Source: Nicotiana tabacum (lineage: Eukaryota; Streptophyta; Magnoliopsida; Solanales; Solanaceae). From it: a stretch of 64,000 nucleotides of DNA. The translations under genes were made by a program, and so were the position numbers. Positions 38,085 through 49,989 of the stretch are shown one piece after another (within the stretch, counting starts at the first letter, position 1; every line of letters begins with the position of its first letter). The stretch covers positions 108,477,161 through 108,541,160 of the forward strand of contig NC_134087.1 in assembly GCF_000715075.1 (NCBI RefSeq), given 5' to 3'. The notes under the pieces are model-generated. The model saw nothing but the letters and a program-made list of their open reading frames with translations, was not told the DNA's origin and searched no databases.

Positions 38085-38497
38085 ACTCTCTCATTTGTAT
38101 CACTTTCTAGCTGGGGATTTGGAGTGTTGCCGGTATGACTCTATCTGCTGGAGATTAGAGTCCTTTCTACTGTGGAACAGAATGTTATGTTCGCTGGTAA
38201 GACTCTCATTCGTCTGACTTGACATCTTTTGAAGACTGATCAGAAGGTCTTTCTTTGAACCGTAATGCGGGTTTTGGATAGGCTAGAAAGAAAGGGTATT
38301 AAAAGGCTCAAAAACAAAATAAATTTGGGGTTTTAAAATTACAACCTTCGGAACCAATTTTGCTTACAACGAGTACAACTCTTGCCCCAGTTTCTTGCTT
38401 GGGGATTATTTATTTAAATTTTTTTATTTATTTATTACACCATGCATACCATGCACATTATGCACACTATGCACCCTATGACCGAGCCGTGAAGCGC

Positions 38498-38536
38498 CTA
38501 CGTATCCTCTTTGAGGAATCAGGTCAAACGTAGTTC
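38498..38536. other. Hairpin motif 1, C site 2 (after integrase remnant)
   Basis: CTACGT/ACGTAG with inner TCCTC facing GAGGA across TTT. Confidence 0.7.
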
Positions 38537-38759
38537 CCAATTCCTCTTTTTTCTTTTGACTTTCTTTTGTTTTTTTCATTTTTCTTTTTCTTTTTCGTTT
38601 TTTTTTTTGATTTTTTCTTTACCTTCCAGGCTCGTATTTCCTAGTCGTTGCTATTGATTCCGAACGAGGGGTATGAAAGAAAATAAATAAGGCTCAAAAG
38701 GGGTAACGAAGGATAAAGTGTTTAGGTAGCAGAATAAAATGCCTTCGTCATTCCAGTCT

Positions 38760-40250
38760 TCAAAACATGCCAAGTGCAAACAACACAATTGAACATAGAT
38801 TTATAGTCTCTTCCGATGGTGCTGGACTTGACAATTATGTTAAACACTTGCTTTTTCATTTGTCATTTCTAAAGCACTGCTGGGCGACACTCTCACTCTC
38901 ATGCACGACCCTCATGCCAATTTGGCGAATCTTGCATTTAACGGTTTTTTTTATGTTTTACTTGCCCCAGTTCCACATGACTCGGGCTTCAAATAATCTC
39001 AAACCGTTCTTATTTCCTTTAAATGCTTTGATCACCTTCCCAGGGTTTTATGATTAACTTTATAGACTAGGCCCAAACTGTGTGCGCATGTCATATCACT
39101 GGAATCGGCGCTGAACAAAATGATAAAAGGACTAAACAAAAGATGACTGGAAACAATAAATGACCGGCTTTTGTATTAGTACCGGTGAAATGGTTTGAAT
39201 AATAAAACAAACAAAACAACCAGAATAAAATCTTAACACAACCTTGACAAAACTTAAACAAATTGATATGACAAACTGGAAAGATAAGAAGGTTTGACAC
39301 AAGACAATATTCGGATTACAACCCTAAGAATAATCTGGACAACAGAAATGACAACAAAATAAGACACCACCCGCTTCTCTTTTGCTAACCAAGGAACGGA
39401 GCGTCCTCCCACTTTATCAAAATTGACATCTTTAGCCACTGAGCTTTGCATCAGCATTGTCTAGACCATTTCCAACTTCGATATCGTCAACCTTAGTCAA
39501 CAAGTCCCAATAGGATTCGAGTGCTTCTGCTATCAGGCCTGATCCCCGCAAAGTGTGCTTCTGGGTCTTGTATTTCCGGCTTACCACAAACCAACCACCT
39601 TCTTTCTTTGCGATTCAAAACAGGTTAGAATGGACTCAGTCGGTCCTCATTATTAACAACATCTTTTTTTTCATTTTTTTTTCTTCATTTTCTCTTTTCT
39701 TTTTTTTCGATTTTTTTTTTCTCATTTTTTGTTGTGGTCGAATCTTATGGAGATTGCCTACGTATCATGACCCCGCATGAATCAGACCTTGCGTAGTTCG
39801 GACCAATAGACTGGGTAAGAACAATGAAACACATTTTTTCTTTGGAATTATCAATTTTCATAATAAAACAACTGGATTTCAAAGGTTTAAAGATGACCTA
39901 CAAACTTGAAAATCAAACGACCCACATATTCTAATCAAAAGATTTATAACCTCAAAACAAAAAGGTCAGCTTCCTTTCCCCGTTTTGACAAATGCAACCA
40001 AACGGTTATTTTTGCAAATGTGGCCCCTTCCAAATTTTGAGGCCGGAGAGGATTATTTTATGACACTTTACACACTTGTCCGTCTTTTACGAAAATAGCC
40101 TTTTGATAACTGAAAGATACTCTAAGTCTATTTTGGCAAGAACGGTTTAAGATGCGGCCGAAGCTGGCTCGGCTTATTTTGATCCAAAAAAAAAATTCAA
40201 ATGGTATTCACCTAACCGCTGACACTTTGTTTTTTTTTATAATAAAAACT
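38760..40250 (-). pseudogene. Collapsed coding region of Ogre C
   Basis: Where B has about 9.7 kb from integrase to ORF1, C has about 1.5 kb. A scrap like the integrase end (GCCAATTTGGCGAATCTTGC, 38917-38936, compare B near 15727) is followed at about 39070-39330 by sequence like the B intron and its flanks (CATGTCATA...GGATTACAACCC), then at about 39545-39810 by the ORF1-gag spacer with motif 1. Bases 39830-40250 give no recognisable protein. No usable gag, protease, RT, RNase H or integrase remains. Confidence 0.65.
39735..39805. other. Hairpin motif 1, C site 3 (former ORF1-gag spacer)
   Basis: Outer TGGTCGAA pairs with TTCG(G)ACCA with one bulged G; CTACG/CGTAG; inner TCATG/CATGA. Confidence 0.7.
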
Positions 40251-42184
40251 AGGTGTTGCAACACGGCCCTTCAGCGCCTCGGGGACGAAGATTTTTTTAA
40301 GGCTGTGTGGGTCAACTGGACCAAATTTTAAAAGTGACCCAAAGGAGGCTGTTTATGCAAAGTCAGCCTTCCGGCGTCCCTTTCGGGAACATTCGGCTAT
40401 GTCTTGATAAAACAGCGTCACCCGATTTCTTTATGACAAAATTAAAATTAGACATATTTTTTTTGGCTATTTTTTTTTTAGCAAAAGGGGAGGGTGGACA
40501 CTGCCCGACTTATTTATGACAAAATTAAAATTTTGACACGTTTTTTATTTATTTATTGGTTTTTGGCTATTTTAGCAAAAAAGGGGGTTGGACCCGATGA
40601 GGGTTGCCTACGTATCTCACATCCGGTGAGAATCAAACCCGCGTAGTTCGGGCAGGTCGTGAATAAAGTAAATAAACTAATTTTAAAATTTTTTTTTTGA
40701 ATTGGTAAAAGAACTGCTTTAAAAAAAGAAATGAAGTATATATATTTATTTTTTTGATTTTTGATTGATTTTCTTTTTGAAAGAAAGACTTCTAAGAATT
40801 CCTTTTCTTTTGATTTGAACTTTGAGAATTTCAAAAGTAAAAGGAAGATATTTTTTTTGTTTTTTCTTATTCTAAGAAGAAAGAAAATATTTTTTTTGGA
40901 ATTTTACCTTTAATAAAAGAAATGCTTTCTAAAAAAAATATTTTTTGAATTTTGAATTTTCTTTTCAATTTTTAATGAAGAAGGAAAATATTTTCGAATT
41001 TGTTTTATTTTATTATATATATATATTTTTTTAATAATTAAAAAGACTTTCTAAAGAAGTCAATAATGGAAAATATTTTTGGATTTTTTGTTTTGAAAAT
41101 TGGGAGTCTAAAAAACTTTTCTAGACTTTTGGCACGACAAATATTTTTGCAACAAATAAAGATATATATATATTTTTTGAAAATAAAGAAATACTTTTTG
41201 GATTTTTATATATATACATATTTGCAACAAATAATAAAACCACTTTCGACGCGACTCTTTTTATTTTATTAATTATTTTTATTTTGGTATCTAAACAAAT
41301 AAATAAATAAAAACTCATTTTAAAACAAGACTCTTTTTCATTTTCATTTTTTATGGCAAGACAAACTATTTTTTTTCTAATTTGTTTTTTTTAAAAAACA
41401 AGACAGAACAACGACTCTTTTTTTTTCTATTTTTCCTTTGCTTTTAATAAAACAAACTAATAAAACATTATTATTTTTTCATTTTCTCAAAATTTCGGCA
41501 GAGTTTTGACAGTTATTTGGGCATTGTTTTTTTTTCAAAAATAAACAATCAATTCCCTAACCGCTATTTCTTTTCTTTTTTTCAATTTTAAAATATTATT
41601 CCTGATATTCAAAAGTTAGTCAACACACAAGTCCGAATCAAATAAATGCGCAAATAGTTGCAAGTAAGATGCATCAGGATGGTCATTTTCATTTTTGGTA
41701 CACCTGTCCTAGACAGACCCAACCCCTGTGTTGAGCCTCCAAAGTCAAATGCACGTGATGCAAACAAACGTTCCTACTAGGGATCCGGCATGTAGCTGAG
41801 TTATTCTAAGTGAAAAACCTGAGGCATATTGTTCTAGCCCTGGCTTACCCAAGTGGACAACTTGAGCCGAAATGGGGGCAACGTACCGGGAGCACGAAAG
41901 TCTGCCCGGCCTAGTTACTTGTCCCAACTTCGTCTTATTTGGTATGGCTTCTAACAGAAAGGTGGGTCACGCGCACGTGTACACCATAAATTTAGAAGAC
42001 TCAGAAAGAAGAAGGGTTTCGTAGCAGTTTTATATACACAATTCAGATAATATTAAAACGGTAAAAGTATCATTTAGCACATTAAGCATATATCATGTAA
42101 AAATCAGATAATAAATAAAGCCAACTATAACAGTTATTTTAAGCTCGAATTCTTGAACCCTGAACCAGTGGTTCTGGGTCTTTA
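40251..42184 (-). other. Ogre C leader
   Basis: It contains the block shared with B upstream of ORF1 (40260-40450, GCGCCTCGGGGACGAAGATT), motif 1 (40593-40652), an A/T-rich tract with TA runs (40680-41560) and the PBS-proximal conserved block (about 41640-42180), which includes CCTAGACAGACCCAACCC and CTACTAGGGATCCGGCATG. Confidence 0.65.
40593..40652. other. Hairpin motif 1, C site 4 (leader)
   Basis: Outer CCCGA/TCGGG, middle CTACG/CGTAG, inner TCTCAC/GTGAGA around ATCCG; all three perfect. Confidence 0.75.
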
Positions 42185-42202
42185 TCCCCAGCAGAGTCGC
42201 CA
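42185..42202 (-). other. Primer-binding site of Ogre C
   Basis: TGGCGACTCTGCTGGGGA on the minus strand, four bases from the 5' LTR; intact and identical to A and B. Confidence 0.87.
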
Positions 42203-42206
42203 GAGC

Positions 42207-45200
42207 TGTCGCACCTCCTTTTTCCGCCCCCGCGAGGGTGCAAGGGAGTTTTCTCCAATTAAAGGACAGTCGAAACAGGATTTGTTTGTTTGTTTCAGAG
42301 TCGCCACTTGGGAATTTTAAGGCATCCCAAGTCACCAATTTTAATCCCTGAATCGAGGAGAATATGACTCTGTTTATTATTCTGCGAACCAGAAATCCTG
42401 AGTAAGGAATTCTGTTAATCCGGAAGAAGGTGTTAGGCATTTCCGAATTCCGTGGTTCTAGCACGGTCGCTTAACTGTTTTTATTCTTGGCTTAATTATC
42501 TCGATTTTACATTTTTATTGCATGATTTTGTTACCGCTTCTGTTTAGATTGTTTATAATTAAAGACCCTTCTTCGAATCGAATCACGCGTACGTGTATTC
42601 GTTTTATATATTATATATTTTTTAACGTGAAAAATCGTGTCACGCGTACGTGTACACAATGATATTGATAATATATTTATTATAAAATAATTATTTTTTC
42701 GAAATTGTGTTTTAAATAAAATCAAGAACATTCGCACTTTTTGTATGATTAAGTAGTAAACCGCACATCTCGGGTTTTATGAAATTAATTTAAGATCCTC
42801 CGACGAATCTCTTTTTAATAAAATTTTGCTCGAAGTTGCGCGAACGCATAATCCGAATTGCCTTTAGAAGTATAATCAAGTCACGCGAACGCATCCTTAA
42901 TTATGCAAATATTCTTAACAGTAATATAAATTCTCTACAAATGTTTAGTGCATCCATCTATTTTTTAAATGTAAGAGTCATGGAGAATCACCGATTGGGA
43001 TGCCACCAAATTTCTTGACAAAGAATTCAAAATTTATTAGGCGTTGCTACAAGTCTTATTTTACGCGTATGAATTATATACCTCAAAACTATTCAAATTT
43101 TAAAGAATTAATGATATGAAAAAGAAACAAACAACATGTAACTAAAAATACTACCATTTTTATCGTGGATACAACATTAATATATCAAAAATCGAATCGC
43201 ATATAAAACTGGAAAAAAGAATTAATTTGATAAACAAATTAATAGTTTCTGAAGAATTTTTATTGTTATATTTAATGCGAACTCTATTTCTACATATCCT
43301 TGACATAAAATGTTGCAATTCGTGCTTATAAATCCCATATCCTTCTTATATGCTTGTTTTTAGTCCAAAGTTATAATTGTTTGGTTAATTTGTTTCCAAT
43401 AGTAGATAAGAATCAAGTTGATAAGAAAGAGAACTATTATACAAATTGATTCAATAAAATTGCATCACATGCAATATAGTTGTACGTTTGAACCATTCCT
43501 AATATTCTAAACTCGTAACGAATTATATCAACTCACCTTTCACTTATGGTTATACATGTAACTGTTTATCACGCCATGTACGAACAACATACAAATTTCA
43601 TCAATCTAGCTTTAAATAAAATCGGACTTTTGTGACAAAATATGCTAGTAATGTAGTTTCTTGATACTTCCATACTATTCCATATTTAGCCAACAATATC
43701 ATAAGATTTAATTAATGGCTAGCTTTCTACCATGTTCCCTATCTTATAATTTGAATATAGCTATACTTAATGAAATTCTGAAATAAATAACATTATTACA
43801 AAGCTTATGCGAATTTCAAAGGATGATTAACTAACAGTTCTCACATCAAATGTAAGCTACTATATTAACCAGCTGAAACAAAACTGAAATTTAAACAAAT
43901 AGATTTAAACGAGTAAAAGACATAATTATAATTCCGAACTTCATTTATTTGGCAATGTTGAAGCTTTCCACAACATGAGTCTAAAATATATACCTGATAT
44001 TGGAAGCAAAAGAAAATGATGATGAGAATCAGCAGCAGTAATAACAGTACAACAGCAACAACTGTCCAGCAACAGTAACAACCCAGTAGCAGACCGGTGG
44101 AGTAGTAATCCCAAAAACAAAAGCTTTAAGCTTTGAATGAAACAACAACCATTAATACTAATTTCAAACAAAGAAAGAAAGCAGATGATTTTTTAGTTTT
44201 TATTTTTATTTTGAAAGCTTAAATATTTTTCGGAATTTTTCTTTCTCTTAAATGTTCAGCCCTTTTTTTTCTCTTCTATTCTCTGTCCGTTTTTTTTCTC
44301 TCTATCTGTATGTGTATTTTTCTCTCGTTTATCTCTCTGTATTGTCTATGTCTTGTGTTCAAGACTTCTTCTTATAACCCATCCCATAAACCTTTCAATT
44401 AGTTAAAATCCATACTTTTTCTCTACCCAACCCATTATCTTTCTACTCATCTCCATTACATTAAATAAACATATCACACCACCCCATTATATTTTGTCCC
44501 CCATGCTTCATTTAAAATAATGCAAGATTCTCCCTTTAAATTAAATCTTGTCCCCCCTTTATATTAAACAACTATATCACAACCCACCCCATTTCATTTT
44601 GTCCCCCGTGCTTCAAATAAACAATTTCAAAATGTACAATTCCTAAACTACCCCTCACGACCTTACTGAAATTACCAAACTACCCCTGAACGTACTACAA
44701 ATTACCAAACTACCCATCAGCTATAACACATCATTTAATCAAACATAACCAAAATATAGACAATATGATCAATTTCTAACAATGTTCAAACAACAATATG
44801 AACACGGATGAACATCATAACAACAATATCACATGAACACGATTTTAACAACATTTTAACAACAAATCACACGAACACAAATTGAACAACAAAGAACAAC
44901 TAAAATTTGATTGAACAAATTTTTAGCAACAAACAATCCTATTTTCGGATTCAACAATTACAACAAACAAGTATATTTAGATTTCTAACTTCAATCATAT
45001 TGAACTTAAAATCAACTACTCTAACAACATTACAACAACAATTCCTATATTAAACTTTATGAGACAAATTCAAGAAATAATCACAAATGGTAAACAAGAA
45101 ATCAAGCTATACAAATTTCGGATTCAAGAACAATCAAACAAAGTATGAACATGAATTAAATCTATTTTAAACAACAAACATGATGGATTTAAATGATTAA

Positions 45201-46573
45201 ACCAACATATTTCTCTAAACACAACTAAATTCTTTTAGACAAATAACAAGATCGACGAATAAACAATTATGAACTTAAGCTTAAACTTAACAATATTAAC
45301 AACTTCTAACAATACATAAACACATGAAACAAATTGAAGAAATAGTTAATTAAATTTCAATTTGAATCTAACAAACATCAAACTAACAAATACTTACTTA
45401 AATAATAATACAAACATGAAATAAACATGAAAACAACTAATTAAAATTCTATTTTGAAATCTGAAAATTAATTTAACAAACAACATGAACACACTAGAAA
45501 ATTATTTCAAAGATGAACAACGAACAAAACAAGGATTAAATCATTTAACGATTTTAACTTTTAGAAATATAAAAACGAAATATGGACAAAATAAAACTCA
45601 AAAACAACTAACCGGAGATGAATCAACGAAGAACTTTGATTGTAAACAAATCTGTCTGAGCCTCGACCAAAGCTCGAACAAATGACGACGAAGACGAAGA
45701 GAAGATGAAGCAGCCCGTAGCTACTGCCGCGACGAGCAGCAGCAGCAGTCCGTCCAACACCTGTTGCGACGAGCAGCAGCAGCACGATGTCGAGACAGCA
45801 GCAGCGGCGGCGACAGGCAGCAACAGTGGCGGCGACAGGCAGCAACAGCGGCGGCGACAGGCAGCAGCACAGCGCGGACAGCCATGGATGCTTGGTTGGA
45901 GCTTTGGAGAAGAAGAAGAAGATAGGAGAGGGGGGGCGGATGGTTTAGATTTTAGGGTTTTCTTCTTTTAGTTTTTGTTTTGTTTTGTAAAATGTAAGAC
46001 AAAAGGGGTTATGGTCTTTTGGGTTATGGACTGGGTCGACCCAGTTCGAAATGGACTGGGTCGTAGGGAAGATTGGGCCATTTTTTGGGCCTATGGCTTG
46101 AAATCGAAGAAGAGGCCCAATTCCGACTTTCTTTATATTTTCGCTCTTTTTTCATCTTTTATTTCTCTAAAACTAAATTATAAAAATACTTAAACTATTA
46201 TTAAGAATTAAATTAAGTTATAAAAGCGCAAATTAACTCTCAATAACAATTAACGCACAATTAAGTAATAATTAAGCATAAAATTGTATATTTGGACATT
46301 AAATGCTAAAAATGCAAACGATGCCTATTTTTGTAATTTTTAATTTTTTGTAAACAAATTTAATTAGTAACAATTATAGAATTAAATCCTACATGCAAAT
46401 GCGACATATTTTTGTATTTTTTTATTAATTTAACAAATAAACAAACACAGACAAATACAAATAATTATCCAAAATATCACAAAATCTCACAAAATTTCAC
46501 ACCAAGGAAAATCATTTTATTTTGAATTTTTTTGGGAGTAATTCTCATATAGGGCAAAAATCACGTGCTTACA
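42207..46573 (-). repeat. Ogre C 5' LTR
   Basis: This 4367-bp copy adjoins the PBS. Most of the length difference from the 3' LTR comes from one extra copy of a 21-bp GGCGACAGGCAGCAACAG-like unit around 45815-45860. The low divergence supports a recent insertion. Confidence 0.93.
46030..46143 (-). promoter_or_regulatory. Candidate core promoter and palindrome, C 5' LTR
   Basis: Same arrangement as 33940-34053: CTTTATA at 46131-46137 and the perfect palindrome at 46030-46045. Confidence 0.4.
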
Positions 46574-46578
46574 ACATG
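46574..46578. other. Target-site duplication of C, right (ACATG)
   Basis: This is the right copy, identical to the empty site in the B 3' LTR near 12061. Confidence 0.85.
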
Positions 46579-46699
46579 CATAGACAAACATACAAATAGT
46601 TACACAAAATATCACAAAAATTGCACACCAAGAAAAACTATTTTATTTTTGAATTTTTTGGGAGTAATTCTCATATAGGGCAAAAATCACGTGCTTACA
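46579..46699 (-). repeat. Ogre B 5' LTR, part 2 (U3 terminus)
   Basis: The 121 bp match 12066-12186 almost exactly and complete the B 5' LTR after C. It ends CACGTGCTTACA at 46699. Confidence 0.92.
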
Positions 46700-46704
46700 A
46701 TTAT
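46700..46704. other. Target-site duplication of B, right (ATTAT)
   Basis: This is the right copy of the B duplication, after which the A LTR resumes with TAAGAACTAAATT. Confidence 0.9.
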
Positions 46705-47068
46705 TAAGAACTAAATTAAGTTATAAAAGTGCAAATTAACTCCCAATAACAATTAACGCACAATTAAGTAATAATTAAACATAAAATTGTATATTTGGAC
46801 ATTAAATGCTAAAAATGCAAACGATGCCTATTTTTGTAATTTTTATTTTTTTGTAAAACAAACTTAATTACTAACAATTGTAGAATTAAATCCTACATGC
46901 AAAATGCGAAATATTTTTGTATTTTTATTAATTTAACAAATAAACATGCACAGACAAATACAAATAATTAATCAAAAATATCACAAAATTGCACACCAAG
47001 GAAAATCATTTTATTTTTGAATTTTTTTGGGAGTAATTCTCATATAGGGCAAAAATCACGTGCTTACA
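46705..47068 (-). repeat. Ogre A 3' LTR, part 2 (U3 end)
   Basis: TAAGAACTAAATTAAG... continues exactly where the LTR stopped at 9039, with ATTAT (46700-46704) as the duplicated target. It ends in GCTTACA at 47068. It is the U3 terminus on the minus strand and matches 60102-60465 closely. Parts 1 and 2 together give about 4.0 kb, as in the other LTR. Confidence 0.9.
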
Positions 47069-47085
47069 GCTGCCCCTCTTTGCCC
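47069..47085 (-). other. Polypurine tract of Ogre A
   Basis: The minus strand reads GGGCAAAGAGGGGCAGC directly before the 3' LTR start TGTAAGCACG. The identical tract occurs beside the 3' LTRs of B and C. It would prime plus-strand DNA synthesis. Confidence 0.8.
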
Positions 47086-47176
47086 GAAGACACGAAGGGT
47101 TTTCGTGCAAAGATAAAGTGGGCGATTTTTGCCCATCCGAGTACTCCGTGTGAAGCATTTTTTGAAAAAGATTTGA

Positions 47177-47244
47177 CCGAACCTTTGCTTCAGAGGTTTC
47201 CTACATATCCTGGGCTAAACAGGAATCAGGTCAATGTAGTTCGG
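47177..47244. other. Hairpin motif 1, A site 1 (near PPT)
   Basis: CCGAA/TTCGG, CTACAT/ATGTAG, TCCTG/CAGGA, as in B and C site 1. Confidence 0.7.
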
Positions 47245-47775
47245 GAAATTTTGGTAGCTGGGACTACCATGGGATTGCAATGCTTGTTGTTACTGCTGTT
47301 GCTGTTGCTACTACCGTTTTACTGACCTCCTTATTACAACCAAAGGAAATTGAAACTGCTTGACTCCTTTTAGAGCTGTCAACCGCTAGTTACAAGATTT
47401 CTATCTATAATTCTTTTGCAACTTGATCTTGGGTCTTAGCTGATTCTGCTTGTAGACTTCGATCCAAATCTTGATGCTTGCAAGTTGTAGGCGCTTGTTT
47501 ATTTCTGCAGTATTGAATGAAACGGGATTGGCGGAGCTCGGGAATTTGATCCAATTTTTGAGCGACCTGCCCTTTGTTTGTTCCAATATGTGGGAACATC
47601 TTCTTCTTTTTTTTTGTTCTTTTCTTCTTTTCTTTATTCTGGATTGAGACTCATCCCGTAGGTCGTCTCGATCCATGCACCTCAGGGTCAGACCTGCTGA
47701 GACAAACAAAACAAACGAACGAAATTTTTCTGCCCCAGTTTCACTAGGAAAATTTCGTGAGTTAATTGCCATAAT

Positions 47776-48225
47776 AATCTACAGCACTGATGCGGGGATT
47801 GGAAAATGTTGCTAGATTTTATTGATGATCTACAGCACTGATGCGGGGATTGAAAAAAAAACCCTAATCTACGAAGCGCAACTCAGGGATTGGAGCCCTA
47901 ACGTCGCAAAAGGTAAAAATGTGCAACTCAGGGATTGGAGCCCTAATGCTGGCTAAAGGAAAGTTTCTCAACTCAGGGATTGGAGCCCTAATGCTGGCTT
48001 AAAGAAAAATTGCTCAACTCAGGGATTGGAGCCCTAATGTCGGCTAAAGACAAATTGCTCAAATCAGGGACTGGAGCCTTAATGCTGGCTAAAGGAAAAA
48101 TAAATTGCTCAACTCAGGGATTGGAGCCTTAATGCTGGCTAAAAGCAAATCGCTCAACTCAGGGATTTGAGCCCTAATGTTGGCTAAAGGAAACTCGCTC
48201 AACTTAGGGATTGGAGCCTTAAATT
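47776..48225. repeat. Tandem array of about 46-bp units (A 3' UTR)
   Basis: About eight units contain AACTCAGGGATTGGAGCCCT followed by a TGCTGGCTAAAGG-like tail, preceded by two copies of CTACAGCACTGATGCGGGGA. Most units contain AGGG ATTGGA GCCCT, a 4-bp inverted pair. Spacing varies by a few bases. Confidence 0.85.
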
Positions 48226-48237
48226 GGGAGGATTACC

Positions 48238-49530
48238 AGGTTACGCTGGAAACTGTCCGGGTTGTCGGGAAAAAAAAATGAAAGAAGGCTCCTAGGTTAT
48301 GCCAGGGAGGTGCACGGGTTATGCCGTGAAGACAAAAAAGGTCCTCGGTTTATGCCGGTAAAGTCATCGGGTTATGCCAGAAAAGGTCCACGGGTTACGC
48401 CGGGAAGATTCATCGGGTTATGTCGGAAAAGGGAAAGAGTTCTCGGGTTATGCCGGTAAAGTCATCGGGTTATGCCGGAAAAGGTCCAACGGGTTATGCC
48501 GGGAAGATTCATCGGGTTATGTCGGAAAAGTCATCGGGTTATGCCGGGGAAGGTCCACGGGTTATGCCGGGAAGATTCATCTGGTTATGCCGGAAAAGGT
48601 AAGAGTCCTCGGGTTATGCCGGGGAGATTCATCGGGTTATGCCGGAAAAGGGAAAGAGTTCTCAGGTTATGCCGGTGGGTCATCGGGTTATGCCGAAAAA
48701 GGTCCAACGGGTTATGCCGGGAAGATTCATCGGGTTATGCCAGAAAAGGGAAACAGTTCTCGGGTTATGCCGGTAAAGTTATCGGGTTATGCTGGTAAAG
48801 TCATCGGGTTATGCCGGTAAAGTCATCGGGTTATGCCGGAAAAGGTCCAACGGGTTATGCCGGGAAGATTCATCGGGTTATGCCGGAAAAGTCATCGGGT
48901 TATGCCGGGGAAGGTCCACGGGTTATGCCGGGAAGATTCATCAGGTTATGCCGGAAAAGGTAAGAGTCCTCGGGTTATGCTGGGGAGATTCATCGGGTTA
49001 TGCCGGAAAAGGGAAAGAGTTCTCAGGTTATGCCGGTAAAGTCATCGGGTTATGCCGGTAAAGTCATTGGGTTATGCCGGAAAAGGTCCAACGGGTTATG
49101 CCGGGAAGATTCATCGGGTTATGCCGGAAAAGTCATCGGGTTATGCCGGGGAAGGTCCACGGGTTATGCCGGGAAGATTCATCGAGTTATGCCGGAAAAG
49201 GTAAGAGTCCTCGGGTTATGCCGGGGAGATTCATCGGGTTATGCCGGAAAAGGGAAATAGTTCTCGGGTTATGCCGGTGGGTCATCGGGTTATGCCGGAA
49301 AAGGTCCAATAGGTTATGCCGGAAAAGGTCCAATGGGTTATGCCGGGAAGATTCATCGGGTTATGCCCGAAAAGGGAGAGAGTCCTCGGGTTATGTCGGG
49401 GGAGTCATCGGGTTATGCCGGAAAGGAGAAAGAGTCCTCGGGTTATGCCGGGGAAGTCATCGGGTTATGCCGGAAAAGGGAAAGAATCCTCGGGATATGC
49501 CAGGGAGGTCCGTAGTTTATACCGGGATAG
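48238..49530. repeat. Tandem array of CGGGTTATGCCGG units (A 3' UTR)
   Basis: Dozens of short units of roughly 20-31 bp share CGGGTTATGCCGG and differ in the linker (GAAGATTCAT, AAAAGGTCCA, TAAAGTCAT, AAAGGGAAAGAGTTCT). The linkers recur in a fixed order, giving a higher-order repeat: the block starting at 48825 recurs at 49066, a 241-bp step. All three plus-strand frames stay open over long stretches, which explains the apparent ORFs. Confidence 0.9.
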
Positions 49531-49989
49531 TTGAGGAATGAGGTCCTATGCTACCACGATTTGTTTTTCTTTTGGGATTTTCATTTTTATTTTTTGTCTT
49601 CTCTTTTTTTTTTTTTTTTGGTTTTCCTTTTATATTTCCTTTTATTTATCAAAATACTTGAAAGAATTCTGGGGAAACTTCCTTTTGGTCGTTTTCCTGC
49701 TGCAAAGTTGTTTCAACGCTCGCGCACTTCATTTCTTTTGGGCTACACCTGCTTCTTGCACGGTTGCTTTGGATCGCACCTGTCTCAATTTTCCTAAACA
49801 AAGAAAAATTGTCAGTTTGAAAACGATGGTTAGTTCGGTGGCCTTGATCTTTCCAATTGCTTAGTCTCGGCCTAATTCCTGTTGAGAAACTCTGCCATTG
49901 ATTGGATTCACAGGCGACCTCCTTTCAAACTGATCAAACTCGCATTTCCGGATTTTGTGATGATTTGCCCGTGTAAGGCTTTGGTTCTT

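Larger units (their letters stand above)
34483..38759 (-). other. Ogre C 3' untranslated region
   Basis: It contains motif 1 (34592-34659 and 38498-38536), three arrays (34981-35275, 35276-35665, 35700-36775), a zone with dispersed TGCTGGGGAT decamers (36865-37629), two motif 2 copies (37983-38084), a CCCCA/TGGGG pair (38385-38404) and a pyrimidine run (38545-38625). No coding sequence. Confidence 0.75.
30141..46573 (-). mobile_element. Ogre element C (coding-less, innermost)
   Basis: C runs from TGTCGCACCTCC (30141) to TTACA (46573), flanked by AAATG (30136-30140) and ACATG (46574-46578). It has two LTRs of about 4.35 kb that are nearly identical by eye, a PBS, a PPT, a leader and an array-rich 3' UTR, but only remnants where ORF1, gag and pol should be. 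It is the youngest layer by position. It is a non-autonomous Ogre derivative that would have to borrow all proteins. Confidence 0.92.
9040..46699 (-). mobile_element. Ogre element B (full gene set, split by C)
   Basis: B starts TGTCACACC at 9040 and ends TTACA at 46699, flanked by perfect ATTAT duplications (9035-9039, 46700-46704). Removing C leaves about 21.2 kb, within the range of Ogre elements. The order on the minus strand is 5' LTR, PBS, leader, ORF1, gag-protease, intron, RT-RNase H-archaeal-type RNase H-integrase, 3' UTR with tandem array, PPT, 3' LTR. ORF1, the intron and the second RNase H are hallmarks of the Ogre/Tat lineage. All coding parts carry disabling mutations. Confidence 0.93.

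Noticed and set aside
48262..49541. Several overlapping ORFs with repeated SSGYAGK / VMPGRFIGLCRK peptides
   Set aside because: They follow from the short tandem units being open in all frames; the three frames give three different repeat peptides and no domain.
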